Source of the DNA: JAEXNA01 sp050486105 | GTDB lineage: Bacteria > Vulcanimicrobiota > Xenobia > Xenobiales > JADMJV01 | DNA length: 39,591 nt | Direction of reading: 5' to 3' | NCBI GenBank assembly: GCA_050486105.1 | Contig: JBJHCR010000015.1 | Coordinates: 1 to 39,591 of the forward strand | Made by a program: the position numbers and the translations under genes | Shown: piece by piece, positions 1 through 8,057 of the stretch | Position numbering within the stretch: position 1 is the stretch's first letter | How the letters are laid out: each line of letters begins with the position of its first letter | The notes under the pieces: generated by a model | Database searches by the model: none | Seen by the model: only the letters and a program-made list of their open reading frames with translations | What the model was told of the DNA's origin: nothing

Positions 1-236
1 AGGAGTTCAATATGCCACATGTGTCAAGTTTACAGCAACTAGCTCACGACGAGGGTCGAGTCGAGGGCCAAATTGAAGCCATCTTAACAGTCCTGGATTC
101 TCGCTTCGGAGTGACTCCGGCGGCGCGACGAGACAAGCGCGTAGTGCACTCCAGCGATGCCTTGATCGAACTAACGCGCCTGGCTGCAGTCGCCGTCTCT
201 CTCAATGAATTCCTGGAACAGGTCTCTGCCAAGTAA
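1..236 (+). CDS. C-terminal part of an Rpn/DUF4351-like protein
   Basis: The frame is open to the left edge of the window, so this may be the tail of a longer gene. An ATG at position 12 follows AGGAG but lies too close to it to be a convincing start. The visible ~74 residues (MPHVSSLQQLAHDEGRVEGQ, then a helix with LDSRFGV and a Leu/Ala-rich C-terminal helix ending NEFLEQVSAK) look like the C-terminal region of Rpn-family transposase-like nucleases and their DUF4351 tails. In that family the basic/acidic EGR.EG helix is followed by a short RFG-containing bundle. The catalytic PD-(D/E)XK domain would lie outside the window. It stands beside a decayed antitoxin gene, so it may also be debris. 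Family assignment is by pattern only. Confidence 0.45.
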   Translation, partial: EFNMPHVSSLQQLAHDEGRVEGQIEAILTVLDSRFGVTPAARRDKRVVHSSDALIELTRLAAVAVSLNEFLEQVSAK

Positions 237-315
237 CCGTCTTCCTCCTATCGAGACATCGTCGCACCATTTTTCTGCAACCTGCTCCCACACAAATGGC
301 TGGGACTCCTACCTC

Positions 316-598
316 CTACCCGCGGGGACCAACCTCCCCGAAACTCTCTGCTCCCAGAGCCGAAGGGTCGAGGATTTCCGCTTTCGAAGGTTGCCCTCCG
401 GTTTCAAGATCTGGCCAGACCTCTTCTTCCAGAAATCTTAGGACCAACTCTCGAGGCTTTGCACCAAGAGTCTTGGAAAACCGTAGCCGTCGCTCCAGAA
501 GCGCAACTCGTATGGCCTCGGTCTTCGTCTCTCCAACCAATTCTGCGACTTCGGTAGGCGAGTTGTTAGACTTCGCTGTTCTTGATATTTAAGGCCAT
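316..598 (-). pseudogene. Decayed VapB-type antitoxin gene
   Basis: On the minus strand an ATG at 598 opens MALNIKNSEV, the classic start of VapB antitoxins of the Rv0623/PSK_trans_fac type. A TAA (568-566) follows, then QLA. After one extra T (near 556) the next frame continues TEVAELVGETKTEAIRVALL, the core of the family helix. The C-terminal part keeps RFLEEEVWP and a degraded SKAEILDP, where the family has SKAEEDEILGYGPEGV. So at least two lesions, one nonsense and one 1-nt insertion, break an otherwise recognisable gene. A VapC toxin would normally follow at lower coordinates, but no PIN-domain frame is present. I read this as a relic of a type II toxin-antitoxin pair. Sequencing error at two sites is the alternative. 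Confidence 0.7.
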
Positions 599-633
599 GG
601 TGTAGCTAGCACAATGGTATCACGACCACCACC

Positions 634-1491
634 TCACTTCACAGCGCCGGCGGTGATGCCTTTGATGAACTGCTTTTGCATTAAGAGAAAGAGGATCAAG
701 ATCGGCAGCATGGCCAGGATCGAGCCTGCGGCCACTAGGCGAAAGTCGGAGTCGAAGGCGTTGGCCATATAAGCAAGACCCACCGACAGCGGGTAAAGGG
801 AGCGATCTTGGAGGACCACCAAAGGCCACATGAAGCTGTTCCAGTGGGCCACGAAGGAAAAGAGCGCCAGGGTGCCCAGGGCCGGACGAGTCAGCGGGAC
901 CATGACGTGCCGGAAAATGTACCATTCGCTGGCCCCGTCGATGCGGGCGGCGTCTTCGAGATCCCGGGGGATCACCAAGAAAGCCTGGCGCATCAAGAAG
1001 ATGCCAAACACCGAGACCGCCGAGGGCAAGAGCACGGCGATCAGGGTGTCGTACAGGCCGAGAAACCTGATGGTCACAAAGTTCACGATGATGTTGGCCT
1101 GGACCGGGAGCATCATGGTGGCCAGCAAGGCCCCCATGATGAAACCCTTGCCGCGAAAGTGCATGCGGGCCAACGGATAGGCAGCCATGGTGGCCAGCAC
1201 CAACTCTGAAGCGATCCCCACCAAACATAAAAGGGCGGTGTTGCGAAAGAAGAGCGGCAGTTCCGGCAGCTTATGGAACACCTCTACATAGGACCGGCCA
1301 CTGGGTTGACTGGGGAAGAGATCTCGAAAAGAGTCCAGTCGAAAGAGATCCCCCGACTCCAAGGAGGTGCTGAACAGGAACAGCGAAGGCCCCAGACACA
1401 GCAATGTCAGACCCAGCAAGACCAAGGCCTTCAGCAGCCGGCCCGCCCAGCCCGACGAGGTCTGGTTCTGGGGCATCTGGGGGTCAGTCAT
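634..1491 (-). CDS. Carbohydrate ABC transporter permease, MalG-type
   Basis: A 285-residue inner-membrane permease with six hydrophobic segments. It carries the cytoplasmic EAA loop (EDAARIDGASEWYIFRHVMV, about residues 190-209) that docks on the ATPase subunit, and ends FIKGITAGAVK, typical of MalG/AraQ/UgpE C-termini. It would form a heterodimeric sugar channel with the MalF-type permease immediately upstream, overlapping that gene by 8 bp (1484-1491), which implies translational coupling. The binding lipoprotein is the first gene of the run. No ATPase is encoded in the window, so a shared MsmX-like ATPase elsewhere is likely. Substrate cannot be told from the sequence; sugars or glycerol-phosphate are typical. 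Confidence 0.95.
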   Translation of the reverse strand: MTDPQMPQNQTSSGWAGRLLKALVLLGLTLLCLGPSLFLFSTSLESGDLFRLDSFRDLFPSQPSGRSYVEVFHKLPELPLFFRNTALLCLVGIASELVLATMAAYPLARMHFRGKGFIMGALLATMMLPVQANIIVNFVTIRFLGLYDTLIAVLLPSAVSVFGIFLMRQAFLVIPRDLEDAARIDGASEWYIFRHVMVPLTRPALGTLALFSFVAHWNSFMWPLVVLQDRSLYPLSVGLAYMANAFDSDFRLVAAGSILAMLPILILFLLMQKQFIKGITAGAVK

Positions 1492-2380
1492 AGCTCGACA
1501 ATCCCCCGTCCCGGAAGTAGCGCACGTTGATCCAGGAGATCACCCCCACCACCATGGCCAGCACCAAGGCGATGGCCGCCGAGTATCCCATGTCGAAATC
1601 TTCGAAGGCTTTGAGATAGATGTAGTAGACCATGGTCAGGGTGCTGTTGGCCGGCCCCCCTTGAGGGGTCATAACGAAAATCTCCCCAAAGACCTTCAAA
1701 GCCGAAATGCAACTGATGATGGTGCACAGGGCCACAGTGGGTTTGAGCATAGGGATGGTGATCCGGAAGAACACCTGCCAAGGCCCCGCCCCGTCTAAGG
1801 TAGCGGCCTCCTCGAGTTCCACCGGAATGGTTTGCAAGCCCGCCAAATACAACACCATATAGTAGCCCAGACCCTGCCAGAGGGTGACGAACATGATCGA
1901 GAACAGAGCGTAGTTGGGGTCGGTGAGAAAGCCCACCGGTCCCAAGCCCACCAGCCCCAGAAGATAGTTAGCCAAGCCGTCGGAGCGAAAGACCCAGCGC
2001 CAGGTGATCCCCACCACCACCACCGAGGTGATCACCGGCACATAAAAGGCGGTGCGAAAAAAACTGCGTCCCCGAAAAGGCTTGTCTACCAGCACGGCGA
2101 TGCCGATGGCCGCCAGTTGGATCACCGGCACCACCAGCAGGTACAAAAGGGAATTGCTCAAGGCCTTCCAAAACAGAGGGTCCACCGCCAGGCGGGCAAA
2201 ATTGGAAAAACCCGCCCAACGAGGACCCACCAAGGTCCCATCTGGAGTGTGCCGCAACAAAGAGAACTCGGTGAAAGCCAGGCTCACCCCGCACAGGATG
2301 GGGTAGAAGGTGAAGACCGCCAAGAACAGCAAGGCCGGAGCCAGAAACAGCCAAGGAATGGCCTCCCTGGGGATTCTCAT
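1484..2380 (-). CDS. Carbohydrate ABC transporter permease, MalF-type
   Basis: A 298-residue permease. The N-terminal transmembrane helix (WLFLAPALLFLAVFTFYPI) is typical of MalF/UgpA-like subunits, followed by five more hydrophobic segments and an EAA loop (LEEAATLDGAGPWQVFFRIT). A weak Shine-Dalgarno-like AGGTG lies about 7 bp before the ATG at 2380. It pairs with the MalG-type gene whose start it overlaps. Upstream (2381-2486) a 106-bp spacer separates it from the MazG-like gene, so the permeases could also have their own promoter. Together with the binding protein this makes a CUT1-type importer without its ATPase. Confidence 0.95.
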   Translation of the reverse strand: MRIPREAIPWLFLAPALLFLAVFTFYPILCGVSLAFTEFSLLRHTPDGTLVGPRWAGFSNFARLAVDPLFWKALSNSLLYLLVVPVIQLAAIGIAVLVDKPFRGRSFFRTAFYVPVITSVVVVGITWRWVFRSDGLANYLLGLVGLGPVGFLTDPNYALFSIMFVTLWQGLGYYMVLYLAGLQTIPVELEEAATLDGAGPWQVFFRITIPMLKPTVALCTIISCISALKVFGEIFVMTPQGGPANSTLTMVYYIYLKAFEDFDMGYSAAIALVLAMVVGVISWINVRYFRDGGLSSYD

Positions 2381-2486
2381 AACCGGGCACCTAGCCCGAG
2401 TGCTGGAGAGTTGTCGGCGGTGAGCGGGCCTCCCTCTCTTTGAGAAAGCAAGCCGCTAGCAAAATCTGGAGGTCCAGCCTCGGTTG

Positions 2487-2849
2487 TCAAGACTGGTACT
2501 CGGTCCACTTCAGGTTCTTGCCCCGGCATTGCTCCACCGGATAGCGCTCTTCCAGCAAGGCCAATTTCTCTCGGAAACAGCGCTCGAGATCGTGGCCGGA
2601 TTCGTGGGCCAAGAGCAACAACAGGAAGAGGGAGTCGGCCAACTCCTTGCCCAGGAGATCCCCATACTCGGGCTGCTCCCGCAGACGACGAGCGATCTCT
2701 TCAGGCTCGAGGAAGCGGAAGAGTTCCATGATCTCGGCCACTTCTATGGACAGGGCCGAAGCCAGCTCTTTGGGGTGATGGAACTTGGCCCAATCCCGGG
2801 CTTCTCGAAAGGCCACCACCCGCTGGGTCAAGGTTTTGAGATCGTTCAT
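2487..2849 (-). CDS. MazG-like nucleotide pyrophosphohydrolase
   Basis: A 120-residue all-alpha protein of the MazG-like/dCTP-pyrophosphatase family. The magnesium-binding acidic motifs are visible: EVAEIMELFRF (ExxE) and, about 30 residues later, GKELADSLFLLLLLA (ExxD). The C-terminal half (Y-P-V-E-Q-C-RGKNLKWTEY) matches the family. Members hydrolyse non-canonical or excess NTPs to NMP and pyrophosphate in the cytoplasm. The ATG overlaps the end of the sugar-binding lipoprotein gene by 4 bp, so it is co-translated with a sugar importer. That is an odd partnership: either a metabolite-cleaning role tied to the sugar, or simple operon hitch-hiking. Length is typical for the family. Confidence 0.88.
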   Translation of the reverse strand: MNDLKTLTQRVVAFREARDWAKFHHPKELASALSIEVAEIMELFRFLEPEEIARRLREQPEYGDLLGKELADSLFLLLLLAHESGHDLERCFREKLALLEERYPVEQCRGKNLKWTEYQS

Positions 2850-4222
2850 GGCCTCACCTGTGCCCCAACCTCACGAGGTCGAAACGGAGCCAGGATCTTC
2901 TCCCAGGCCTCGGCCGCCTCGGCCAGAGCAGCAGCCGCAGTCATCTCCCCTCGAATGGCCTCCTCCACCGAAGAGTTCAAGGTGCGAGTGAGGTCTTTCT
3001 GTCTGGGCAAAGCCAGGGAGAAGTCCCGGGCCCGAGGCAACTGGGCCAAGGAGATCTTCACCGCCTCGGCCATGAGCGGGTCCTCCCCCGGCTGCTGGAA
3101 ATAGGGATCCGAGGCGGTGGCCTGGGTGGAGGGCAGGATGGGCACCCGTTTGCAGAACTCCAATTGGGCCTCGGGACTGCTGAGGTATAGAGCCAGCTTG
3201 AGGGCCCAATCCCGGTGCTTGGCCGAGCGGGGGATGGCAAAGTTCATGGTGGCGGCCGGGATCTCCCCGGTGCGGCTGGGTGGCAGCGGAGCCAAGCGGG
3301 TTTGGGCATAGACCGAGGGAGCTTCGGCCTTGATCCTCAGCAAGAATTGAGGCCCGGCCTCCAAGAAGGCCAAACGACCGGCTTTGTAGCGGTCCAGGGC
3401 CCCTCGATAACCTTCGGTGAGGGTTTCCGGGGGCATGGTGCCGTCTTGGTAGAGGTCGCAGAAGCGCTGCAGCACCGCCACCGACCGGGGGTCGGTGAAC
3501 AGCGGCTGTAAGGTCTGCGGGTCCACCACCGGAGCCCCCTCCACCGACCAATCGTTGACAATGCGGATGGGGGGCATCATCCCCACCGCTCGAGTAAGCT
3601 TGCTCACCTGCCGGGCCTGCTCGTCGAGTTGCTCCCAGGTGGTGGGCAGGTGCTCAGGGTCCAATCCGGCCTCGGCCAACAGCCCTCCGTGGGCCATGAT
3701 CACTCGGGTGGAGACATACCAAGGCACCGCAAAAACGCCCCCTTGGTACTCGGTGGCCTGCCACAGATTGGGATAGTAGCGCTCCCGCTCTTCGGTGGTC
3801 ACCAGCTCAGAAACGTCCACCAGGGCCCCCTGTTGGGCCAAAACCAAGGCAAATTCGGTGTCCAGATTCACCAACTGAGGCGGGTCTCCGGCGGCGATCC
3901 CGGCCATCAGCTTGCGCCTCGAGGCGTCCTGGGGCAAATCCAGCCAGGTCAGCTGCACCTCGGGGTGAGCCGCCCCAAACCCCTCGATCAAACCTTGGAT
4001 GTAGTCGTCATAAGTGGGCGACAGAGCAGCGGTCCAAAAGGTGAGTTGGATGGGCCTCGAGGGGTCGGCAGAGCGAGCGGTGCCGCAGCCCAAAAAGGTG
4101 CCTAGCAAGAGCGCTGTCAGCAACCCCAGACGCAAGCTCGGCCGTTGAAATAATCCTGCGCCCCGCATAGGCCGGAGTTCCCGCCCCCTCCTTCGGCTTC
4201 CTCTGCTCCAAAGCCAACCCAC
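2846..4222 (-). CDS. Extracellular sugar-binding lipoprotein of an ABC importer
   Basis: A 458-residue solute-binding protein of family 1 (MalE/UgpB type). A hydrophobic stretch ends in the lipobox TFLGC (Cys about residue 46 from the GTG at 4222), so the mature protein is lipid-anchored outside the inner membrane. Typical family blocks follow: QLTFWTAALSPTYDDYIQGL, GIAAGDPPQLVNLDTEF, PWYVSTRVI and MNFAIPRSAKHRDWALKLAL. The GTG start gives an unusually long, Arg-rich n-region. An in-frame ATG at 4168 would give a normal-length signal peptide and may be the true start, though neither has a well-spaced ribosome site. It is first in a minus-strand operon with a MazG-like gene and two permeases. 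Confidence 0.93.
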   Translation of the reverse strand: MGWLWSRGSRRRGRELRPMRGAGLFQRPSLRLGLLTALLLGTFLGCGTARSADPSRPIQLTFWTAALSPTYDDYIQGLIEGFGAAHPEVQLTWLDLPQDASRRKLMAGIAAGDPPQLVNLDTEFALVLAQQGALVDVSELVTTEERERYYPNLWQATEYQGGVFAVPWYVSTRVIMAHGGLLAEAGLDPEHLPTTWEQLDEQARQVSKLTRAVGMMPPIRIVNDWSVEGAPVVDPQTLQPLFTDPRSVAVLQRFCDLYQDGTMPPETLTEGYRGALDRYKAGRLAFLEAGPQFLLRIKAEAPSVYAQTRLAPLPPSRTGEIPAATMNFAIPRSAKHRDWALKLALYLSSPEAQLEFCKRVPILPSTQATASDPYFQQPGEDPLMAEAVKISLAQLPRARDFSLALPRQKDLTRTLNSSVEEAIRGEMTAAAALAEAAEAWEKILAPFRPREVGAQVRP

Positions 4223-4317
4223 CTCCCTCGGGGGTCAACCCTGGGATGATTTTTCTCTAAATGACCCCGAGATCAGGGCTATAGAGGGACTGCACTCTAG
4301 AGACCCGTGAAACCCCG

Positions 4318-4818
4318 GTGCTAAACTACATGAGCCGGGATAGACTTTGGGAAAACAGGAAGGAACGCAACATTAGAAAGCTCAGAATCAGGGGATTCTC
4401 GCTCATGGAGGTCCTGTTCGCCGTCGTCATCCTTTCCATCGCTACCATGGGGGTGATGGGCGTCCTTACTTTTGGAATTGTCTCCGCTGACACCGCCGGC
4501 AACATCTCCACCGCCACTCAACTCAGCCGGGAGATGGTGGAAAACATCAGGGTCAATGAGGAGTATCGGAGCACCAACGAGCACTTCCCAGAAGAATTCT
4601 TCAGCGATGAAGAAACGGATCGGGTTGCCCTCAACGACCCGCCCTTCGACAACGATAACCAATACAGCGTTTTCAACGACCCCCGCTTCACCCGAAACAT
4701 TCAGATTGCCCGGGTTCCAGGAGAAAACATGGATCGCATCCGAGTTCGCGTCTTTTGGGAACAGAATGGCACTGAAAAGACTGCCGAAACCGTGGCCTTC
4801 CAGAGGGTGAGACCTTGA
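4318..4818 (+). CDS. Minor pseudopilin, PilV/GspI-like
   Basis: A 166-residue type IV pilin-like protein. The class III signal RGFSLMEVLFAVVILSIATM has Gly at -1, Phe at +1 and Glu at +5 of the prepilin peptidase site, followed by the hydrophobic assembly helix. The remainder (EMVENIRVNEEYR...RVRVFWEQNGTEKTAETVAF) resembles PilV/GspI minor pilins. The GTG at 4318 or an ATG at 4330 could start translation; neither has a strong ribosome site. It is the first gene of the plus-strand pilus locus, divergent from the sugar-binding protein. Its TGA overlaps the TTG of the next pilin gene by 4 bp. Likely role: one subunit of the tip or initiation complex of a type IV pilus or secretion pseudopilus. 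Confidence 0.85.
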   Translation: MLNYMSRDRLWENRKERNIRKLRIRGFSLMEVLFAVVILSIATMGVMGVLTFGIVSADTAGNISTATQLSREMVENIRVNEEYRSTNEHFPEEFFSDEETDRVALNDPPFDNDNQYSVFNDPRFTRNIQIARVPGENMDRIRVRVFWEQNGTEKTAETVAFQRVRP

Positions 4819-5651
4819 CAAACACCATCCGCACAAAAGAGAGGGCAGAGGCCTTCACCCTCATTGAAATGCTAGTGGTGGTATCGATGTTCGGGCTGAT
4901 CATGGGGGTGATCGCCACCCTCTTCGCCAAAGGAACTCAAGTGTACCGGCACGGGGAAACCCATATCGAACTGCAAAGATCGGGCCGACACCTGGCTTCC
5001 CGCCTGACTCCTTATCTGGTCACCGCCTACGACGCTTACCGGCCGTCTATAGACCCCATTGTCTGCCCCGCTGGTGTCAACCCGGACTTTCCGGAAAACC
5101 CTGCAGACCGGGTGAGGGTCGTGCGTTTCTACACCACTGAAGACTGGCTGCACGCGGACTACGACGACCGCACGGACATCGGTCGCCTAGGCAATGATCA
5201 AGCCCCGCTGATGCCACCCACCATTTCCTCAGTCTCGGCTCTGAGCACCGCCGATTTCACCCAGTACCTTTATGAGATTGGTCTCGACGAGGAGGAAGAC
5301 GTGGTTCTGAGACGTTTGGGGGCTTTTATTCCCGAGGCCATGTTGCCAACTCGGTTGGAAGATCCAAATCACCCTATCTATGACGCTTCTGTCGAAAGTA
5401 CACCAACCAGCGAGCACCGCCCCCAGGGCGACACCAGAGCTCTCTATCGGATGAAAAATCGCAACACCGACAACCCCGAAACTTTCCTCGATGCGGACGG
5501 CAACTCGACCTTTGAGTTTCTCTACCCCCGACGCTATCTGCTGCTGCTGCGGTACCGAATCTCCAAGAACACCCGGGGAGCGAACAATCAGCTCATGCGC
5601 ATCAATGAACCTTTTCGGATCACATTCAACCTGCCAAGCAAGTTGATTTGA
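4815..5651 (+). CDS. Minor pseudopilin, PilW/GspJ-like
   Basis: A 278-residue prepilin-like protein starting at a TTG that overlaps the preceding stop (TTGA). The N-terminus AFTLIEMLVVVSMFGLIMGV is a prepilin signal with Glu at +5 but Ala instead of the usual Gly at -1, a substitution that prepilin peptidases can tolerate. The long C-terminal domain (RSGRHLASRLTPYLVTAYDA, later YLLLLRYRISKNTRG) is of the PilW/GspJ size and pattern. It is followed after 61 bp by the first of two PilX-like giants, giving the V-W-X order of minor pilin operons. It is probably membrane-anchored before assembly. Confidence 0.8.
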   Translation: MTNTIRTKERAEAFTLIEMLVVVSMFGLIMGVIATLFAKGTQVYRHGETHIELQRSGRHLASRLTPYLVTAYDAYRPSIDPIVCPAGVNPDFPENPADRVRVVRFYTTEDWLHADYDDRTDIGRLGNDQAPLMPPTISSVSALSTADFTQYLYEIGLDEEEDVVLRRLGAFIPEAMLPTRLEDPNHPIYDASVESTPTSEHRPQGDTRALYRMKNRNTDNPETFLDADGNSTFEFLYPRRYLLLLRYRISKNTRGANNQLMRINEPFRITFNLPSKLI

Positions 5652-5657
5652 GATATA

Positions 5658-5671
5658 CTTAAGATCAACAA
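5658..5671 (+). repeat. Leader repeat copy 1 (CTTAAGATCAACAA)
   Basis: The sequence CTTAAGATCAACAA followed closely by TATTCAA lies 41 bp before the first PilX-like gene. The same 14-mer recurs at 7832-7845, before the second copy. It marks the left boundary of the tandem duplication, or a shared regulatory site kept upstream of both genes. Confidence 0.6.
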
Positions 5672-5712
5672 TATTCAATGCCAAGCATTTTAATAAGGAA
5701 AGGTGGCTGCCG

Positions 5713-7605
5713 GTGAAAACGCACTCAACTCGGTTCACAACATCTCAACGCCAAAAAGGGGAGGAGCAGGGCTCCATCCTTTTCATGACCATCTTCGTTC
5801 TGCTGGTCCTGGCCCTAGTGGCCACCGGCTTTATGGCCCTGCTCCCCACCGAGATGCGCAGTGCTCGACACGATCGGGCCGTGGTCCAAGGGAGCTTCGC
5901 CACCGATGCGGCCGTGCAGTATGCCATGAATCAACTGGCCCAAACAGGGGGCAACATTGCGGGCATACCTTTGGGCAAGAACAATAACCCCGCTGCCCGG
6001 GTGGCTATGGGGCACGGATGGTCCTATGAACTCTTCGACCTCCAGGATCTTGGCAACCAAGAGGTGCGAGTGACCACCAGAGCGCTCGCCAACAATAGGG
6101 AGATGCGCCGGGCCGTGGCCATCATCGACAACGGCGCTCCACCCGACCAGAATCCTGCCGTCCGCCTCCCACCCAGGGATCCCAACAATCCAGGGAACGC
6201 GGAGTTCCACTGGCCAGCCACCGTTCCTATCAAAGGGAACGTCTTAACCAGTTACCTCTGGAGAGTGAACAATTCCGGGGTGGACCCCTTAGTCCCACCT
6301 TTCGACGGCACCATTTATCACGTTTACAGCAACTCCAGCGACAGCAAAGGTTATCACACCAACGCCCTGGTTACTGAATCCGACTACTCTCGTTTCTACA
6401 CCCAAGGCATAGACGCCATTCAGCCGCATCCGGAAGAGTTTCGAGACGTCTTGACCTCAACGGAACAGCGAAGCGTCGTCCTGACCGAACTGCTGGGTCT
6501 CGATCCCGACGGAGGTCAGAACCCGGACACTGTACTCAGCTCTTACGGCGTGGGCACCCACGTCCCTAACAACAATGGCACCATGGAAGGCGGGATCTAC
6601 ATCAACCGGGCCGGCCAAGGACAGGGCAACCAGCCCGGCAACGTGGCCATCCGCTTCTATCTCGATTCCAACGGCAACTCGGTGATGTGGGTGGGCGATT
6701 CCGATGCCAGCGTGGGAGCCGGACAGAGCGCCGGTGGCGGCGGCGGCAAAAACGGCGGCGGCGGCGGCGGCGGGTCCACCACCGTCCAAGGGCAGGAGTT
6801 TGTCTTTGTGACCCAAGACGCCAGTGGCAACGATCTCCCGCCCAACCAACATCAGTTGATTGTCCGCAACGTCGAATCGACCGGTGTCCCTGAGTTGACT
6901 CTTGGGTCTCACAATGGGGTGAACAACGTTCCTCTGCACGCCTCCTCCGACCCTAATGTTCCAGCCACTCCCACCGGACAGATTTCAAATACCCCTACAG
7001 TGGTTGGGACCGCTCAGACTTTCAACGGTGATTTCACCGATAATACCCCCATCTACGTCAACGGCGGCATCGGCTCCATTCAAGGAGTGATCAAGGGCAA
7101 TAAAACCGTGGGTGCCGCTACCGGGGTGGTGATCACCGGAGAGGTTCTGAAGTCCGACGTTCCTCGAGGGGTCGAAGCCACCACCGCCAGCAACGATGTC
7201 CTGGGATTGATCGGGGGGCTGAACACCAACTCCCCCAACACCGGGATGGCCTTCAACATCCAAGGCCCGGTCCCCTCAGACGACATTCTCAATATGTACT
7301 TCCACGTCATGATGACCCCGATGACCAACGGACAGCCCACCATGATGTTCAATAATCCCCAGCAGAATCAGAATACCAATCCCTCTGCCGCCGGGGCCAG
7401 GATAAACTTGTTTGGCTCCTTCCACGTGGGCCAACAGGCGCCTGGACACGCAAACCACCTGATGAACTTCATCTTCAACAACTTCGCCGTGGTGATCGTC
7501 GACGAAAATACCCCGTTAGGATTTGAAATCGACGCCAACACCAGATACACTCCAAGACTGCGCTCCTATTTGGAAATTCCCGCAGGAGAGCGACGACTAG
7601 ACTAG
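5713..7605 (+). CDS. Large PilX/DUF4900-like minor pilin, copy 1
   Basis: A 630-residue protein starting at GTG (5713) after AAGGAAAGG. The N-terminal helix (SILFMTIFVLLVLALVATGF) followed by RSARHDRAVVQGSFATDAAV is PilX-like: hydrophobic, no Glu5, and then a residue run typical of pilus assembly PilX proteins. A later block (NTPIYVNGGIGSIQGVIKGN, then VVITGEVLKSD and NDVLGLIGG) matches the DUF4900 pattern of ComZ-like minor pilins with a beta-helical domain. A Gly-rich linker (residues about 344-355) occurs only in this copy. It is a tandem paralogue of the next gene, with very high identity outside the linker region. Expected location: pilus tip or envelope. A strong hairpin follows it. Confidence 0.75.
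   Translation: MKTHSTRFTTSQRQKGEEQGSILFMTIFVLLVLALVATGFMALLPTEMRSARHDRAVVQGSFATDAAVQYAMNQLAQTGGNIAGIPLGKNNNPAARVAMGHGWSYELFDLQDLGNQEVRVTTRALANNREMRRAVAIIDNGAPPDQNPAVRLPPRDPNNPGNAEFHWPATVPIKGNVLTSYLWRVNNSGVDPLVPPFDGTIYHVYSNSSDSKGYHTNALVTESDYSRFYTQGIDAIQPHPEEFRDVLTSTEQRSVVLTELLGLDPDGGQNPDTVLSSYGVGTHVPNNNGTMEGGIYINRAGQGQGNQPGNVAIRFYLDSNGNSVMWVGDSDASVGAGQSAGGGGGKNGGGGGGGSTTVQGQEFVFVTQDASGNDLPPNQHQLIVRNVESTGVPELTLGSHNGVNNVPLHASSDPNVPATPTGQISNTPTVVGTAQTFNGDFTDNTPIYVNGGIGSIQGVIKGNKTVGAATGVVITGEVLKSDVPRGVEATTASNDVLGLIGGLNTNSPNTGMAFNIQGPVPSDDILNMYFHVMMTPMTNGQPTMMFNNPQQNQNTNPSAAGARINLFGSFHVGQQAPGHANHLMNFIFNNFAVVIVDENTPLGFEIDANTRYTPRLRSYLEIPAGERRLD
6733..6774 (+). repeat. GGC-triplet tract encoding a poly-Gly linker
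   Basis: Two blocks of GGC repeats separated by AAAAAC encode GGGGG-KN-GGGGGGG inside the first PilX-like gene. The paralogous gene has SGGTSTYQPQ at this place, so the tract is lineage-variable and probably expands and contracts by slippage in whole codons. Confidence 0.85.
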
Positions 7606-7639
7606 ATATAACGTTTTAACCCAACCCTAAACCGCTTTA

Positions 7640-7677
7640 TCTAGAGCCGCCCTATCTATAGTTAGGGCGGCTCTAGA
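7640..7677 (+). terminator. 15-bp perfect hairpin after PilX-like copy 1
   Basis: TCTAGAGCCGCCCTA (7640-7654) is exactly complementary to 7663-7677 across an 8-nt loop, starting 34 bp after the stop codon. The U-tract is weak (CGTTTAT follows), so it may act as a terminator, an mRNA 3' stabiliser, or both. The hairpin after copy 2 shares the AGAGCCGCC stem, which suggests the terminator was duplicated with the gene. Confidence 0.7.
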
Positions 7678-8057
7678 CGTTTATCCCGACCGCTCACGGC
7701 TTCCCCATGTCCCCTCCACTCGGGCGAGGAGAATCATCGCTGCCGGGACAGCAAACTGGAGCCCCCTAGGCTCCTCCAGGGCAACCTCCCTCGAGGGCCA
7801 GCCCGCCAGGGATCTCCACCTAGGCAAAGCCCTTAAGATCAACAAACTATTCAACATTAAGTAGTTGCCCTCTAACTCTTGCCTCGTAAGGCCTGTTATT
7901 GTTGAGGCAGAGAGCTTCACGATGCACCGCTCTCTCTCCTGACACCTAAGCGGGGCATCAATGCTCTTCGGTTTCTTCACTCAGCCCTCCCCAAGGGGAA
8001 GGCTGCCATCCGCTTGGTTTAGGGTTTATCGTTTTAAGCTGAAAGGATATTTACACC
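7678..8057 (+). other. 380-bp non-coding region between duplicated pilin genes
   Basis: No convincing gene in any frame. It holds a hairpin at 7756-7779 (CTGGAG/CTCCAG arms with an inner CC/GG), a CCCTCGAGGG palindrome (7788-7797), the second leader repeat (7832-7845) and an AGCC/GGCT hairpin near 7982-8010. The ribosome site AAAGGAT lies before the ATG at 8058. Compared with the 61-bp leader of copy 1, about 150-190 bp of extra sequence lies between the leader repeat and the gene. It may be a structured 5' leader or a small RNA; I recognise no known riboswitch. Confidence 0.4.
7832..7845 (+). repeat. Leader repeat copy 2 (CTTAAGATCAACAA)
   Basis: Second copy of the 14-mer found at 5658-5671, again followed by a TATTCAA-like sequence. 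Here it lies 212 bp before the paralogous gene. See copy 1. Confidence 0.6.

Noticed and set aside
620..1228. 202-residue frame opposite the MalG-type permease frame
   Set aside because: His/Gly/Arg-rich composition from GC-rich codons read out of frame; the permease frame has clear family motifs.
7640..7677. The CTAG-ended hairpin as another MITE-like element
   Set aside because: It is only 38 bp with a contiguous stem and lies just after a stop codon, like the terminator of the paralogous gene.
7741..7840. Resemblance to a cyclic-di-GMP (GEMM) riboswitch from GCAAAC and GCAAAGCC fragments
   Set aside because: The conserved paired core and the tetraloop-receptor order are not present; only short matches occur in a GC-rich hairpin region.
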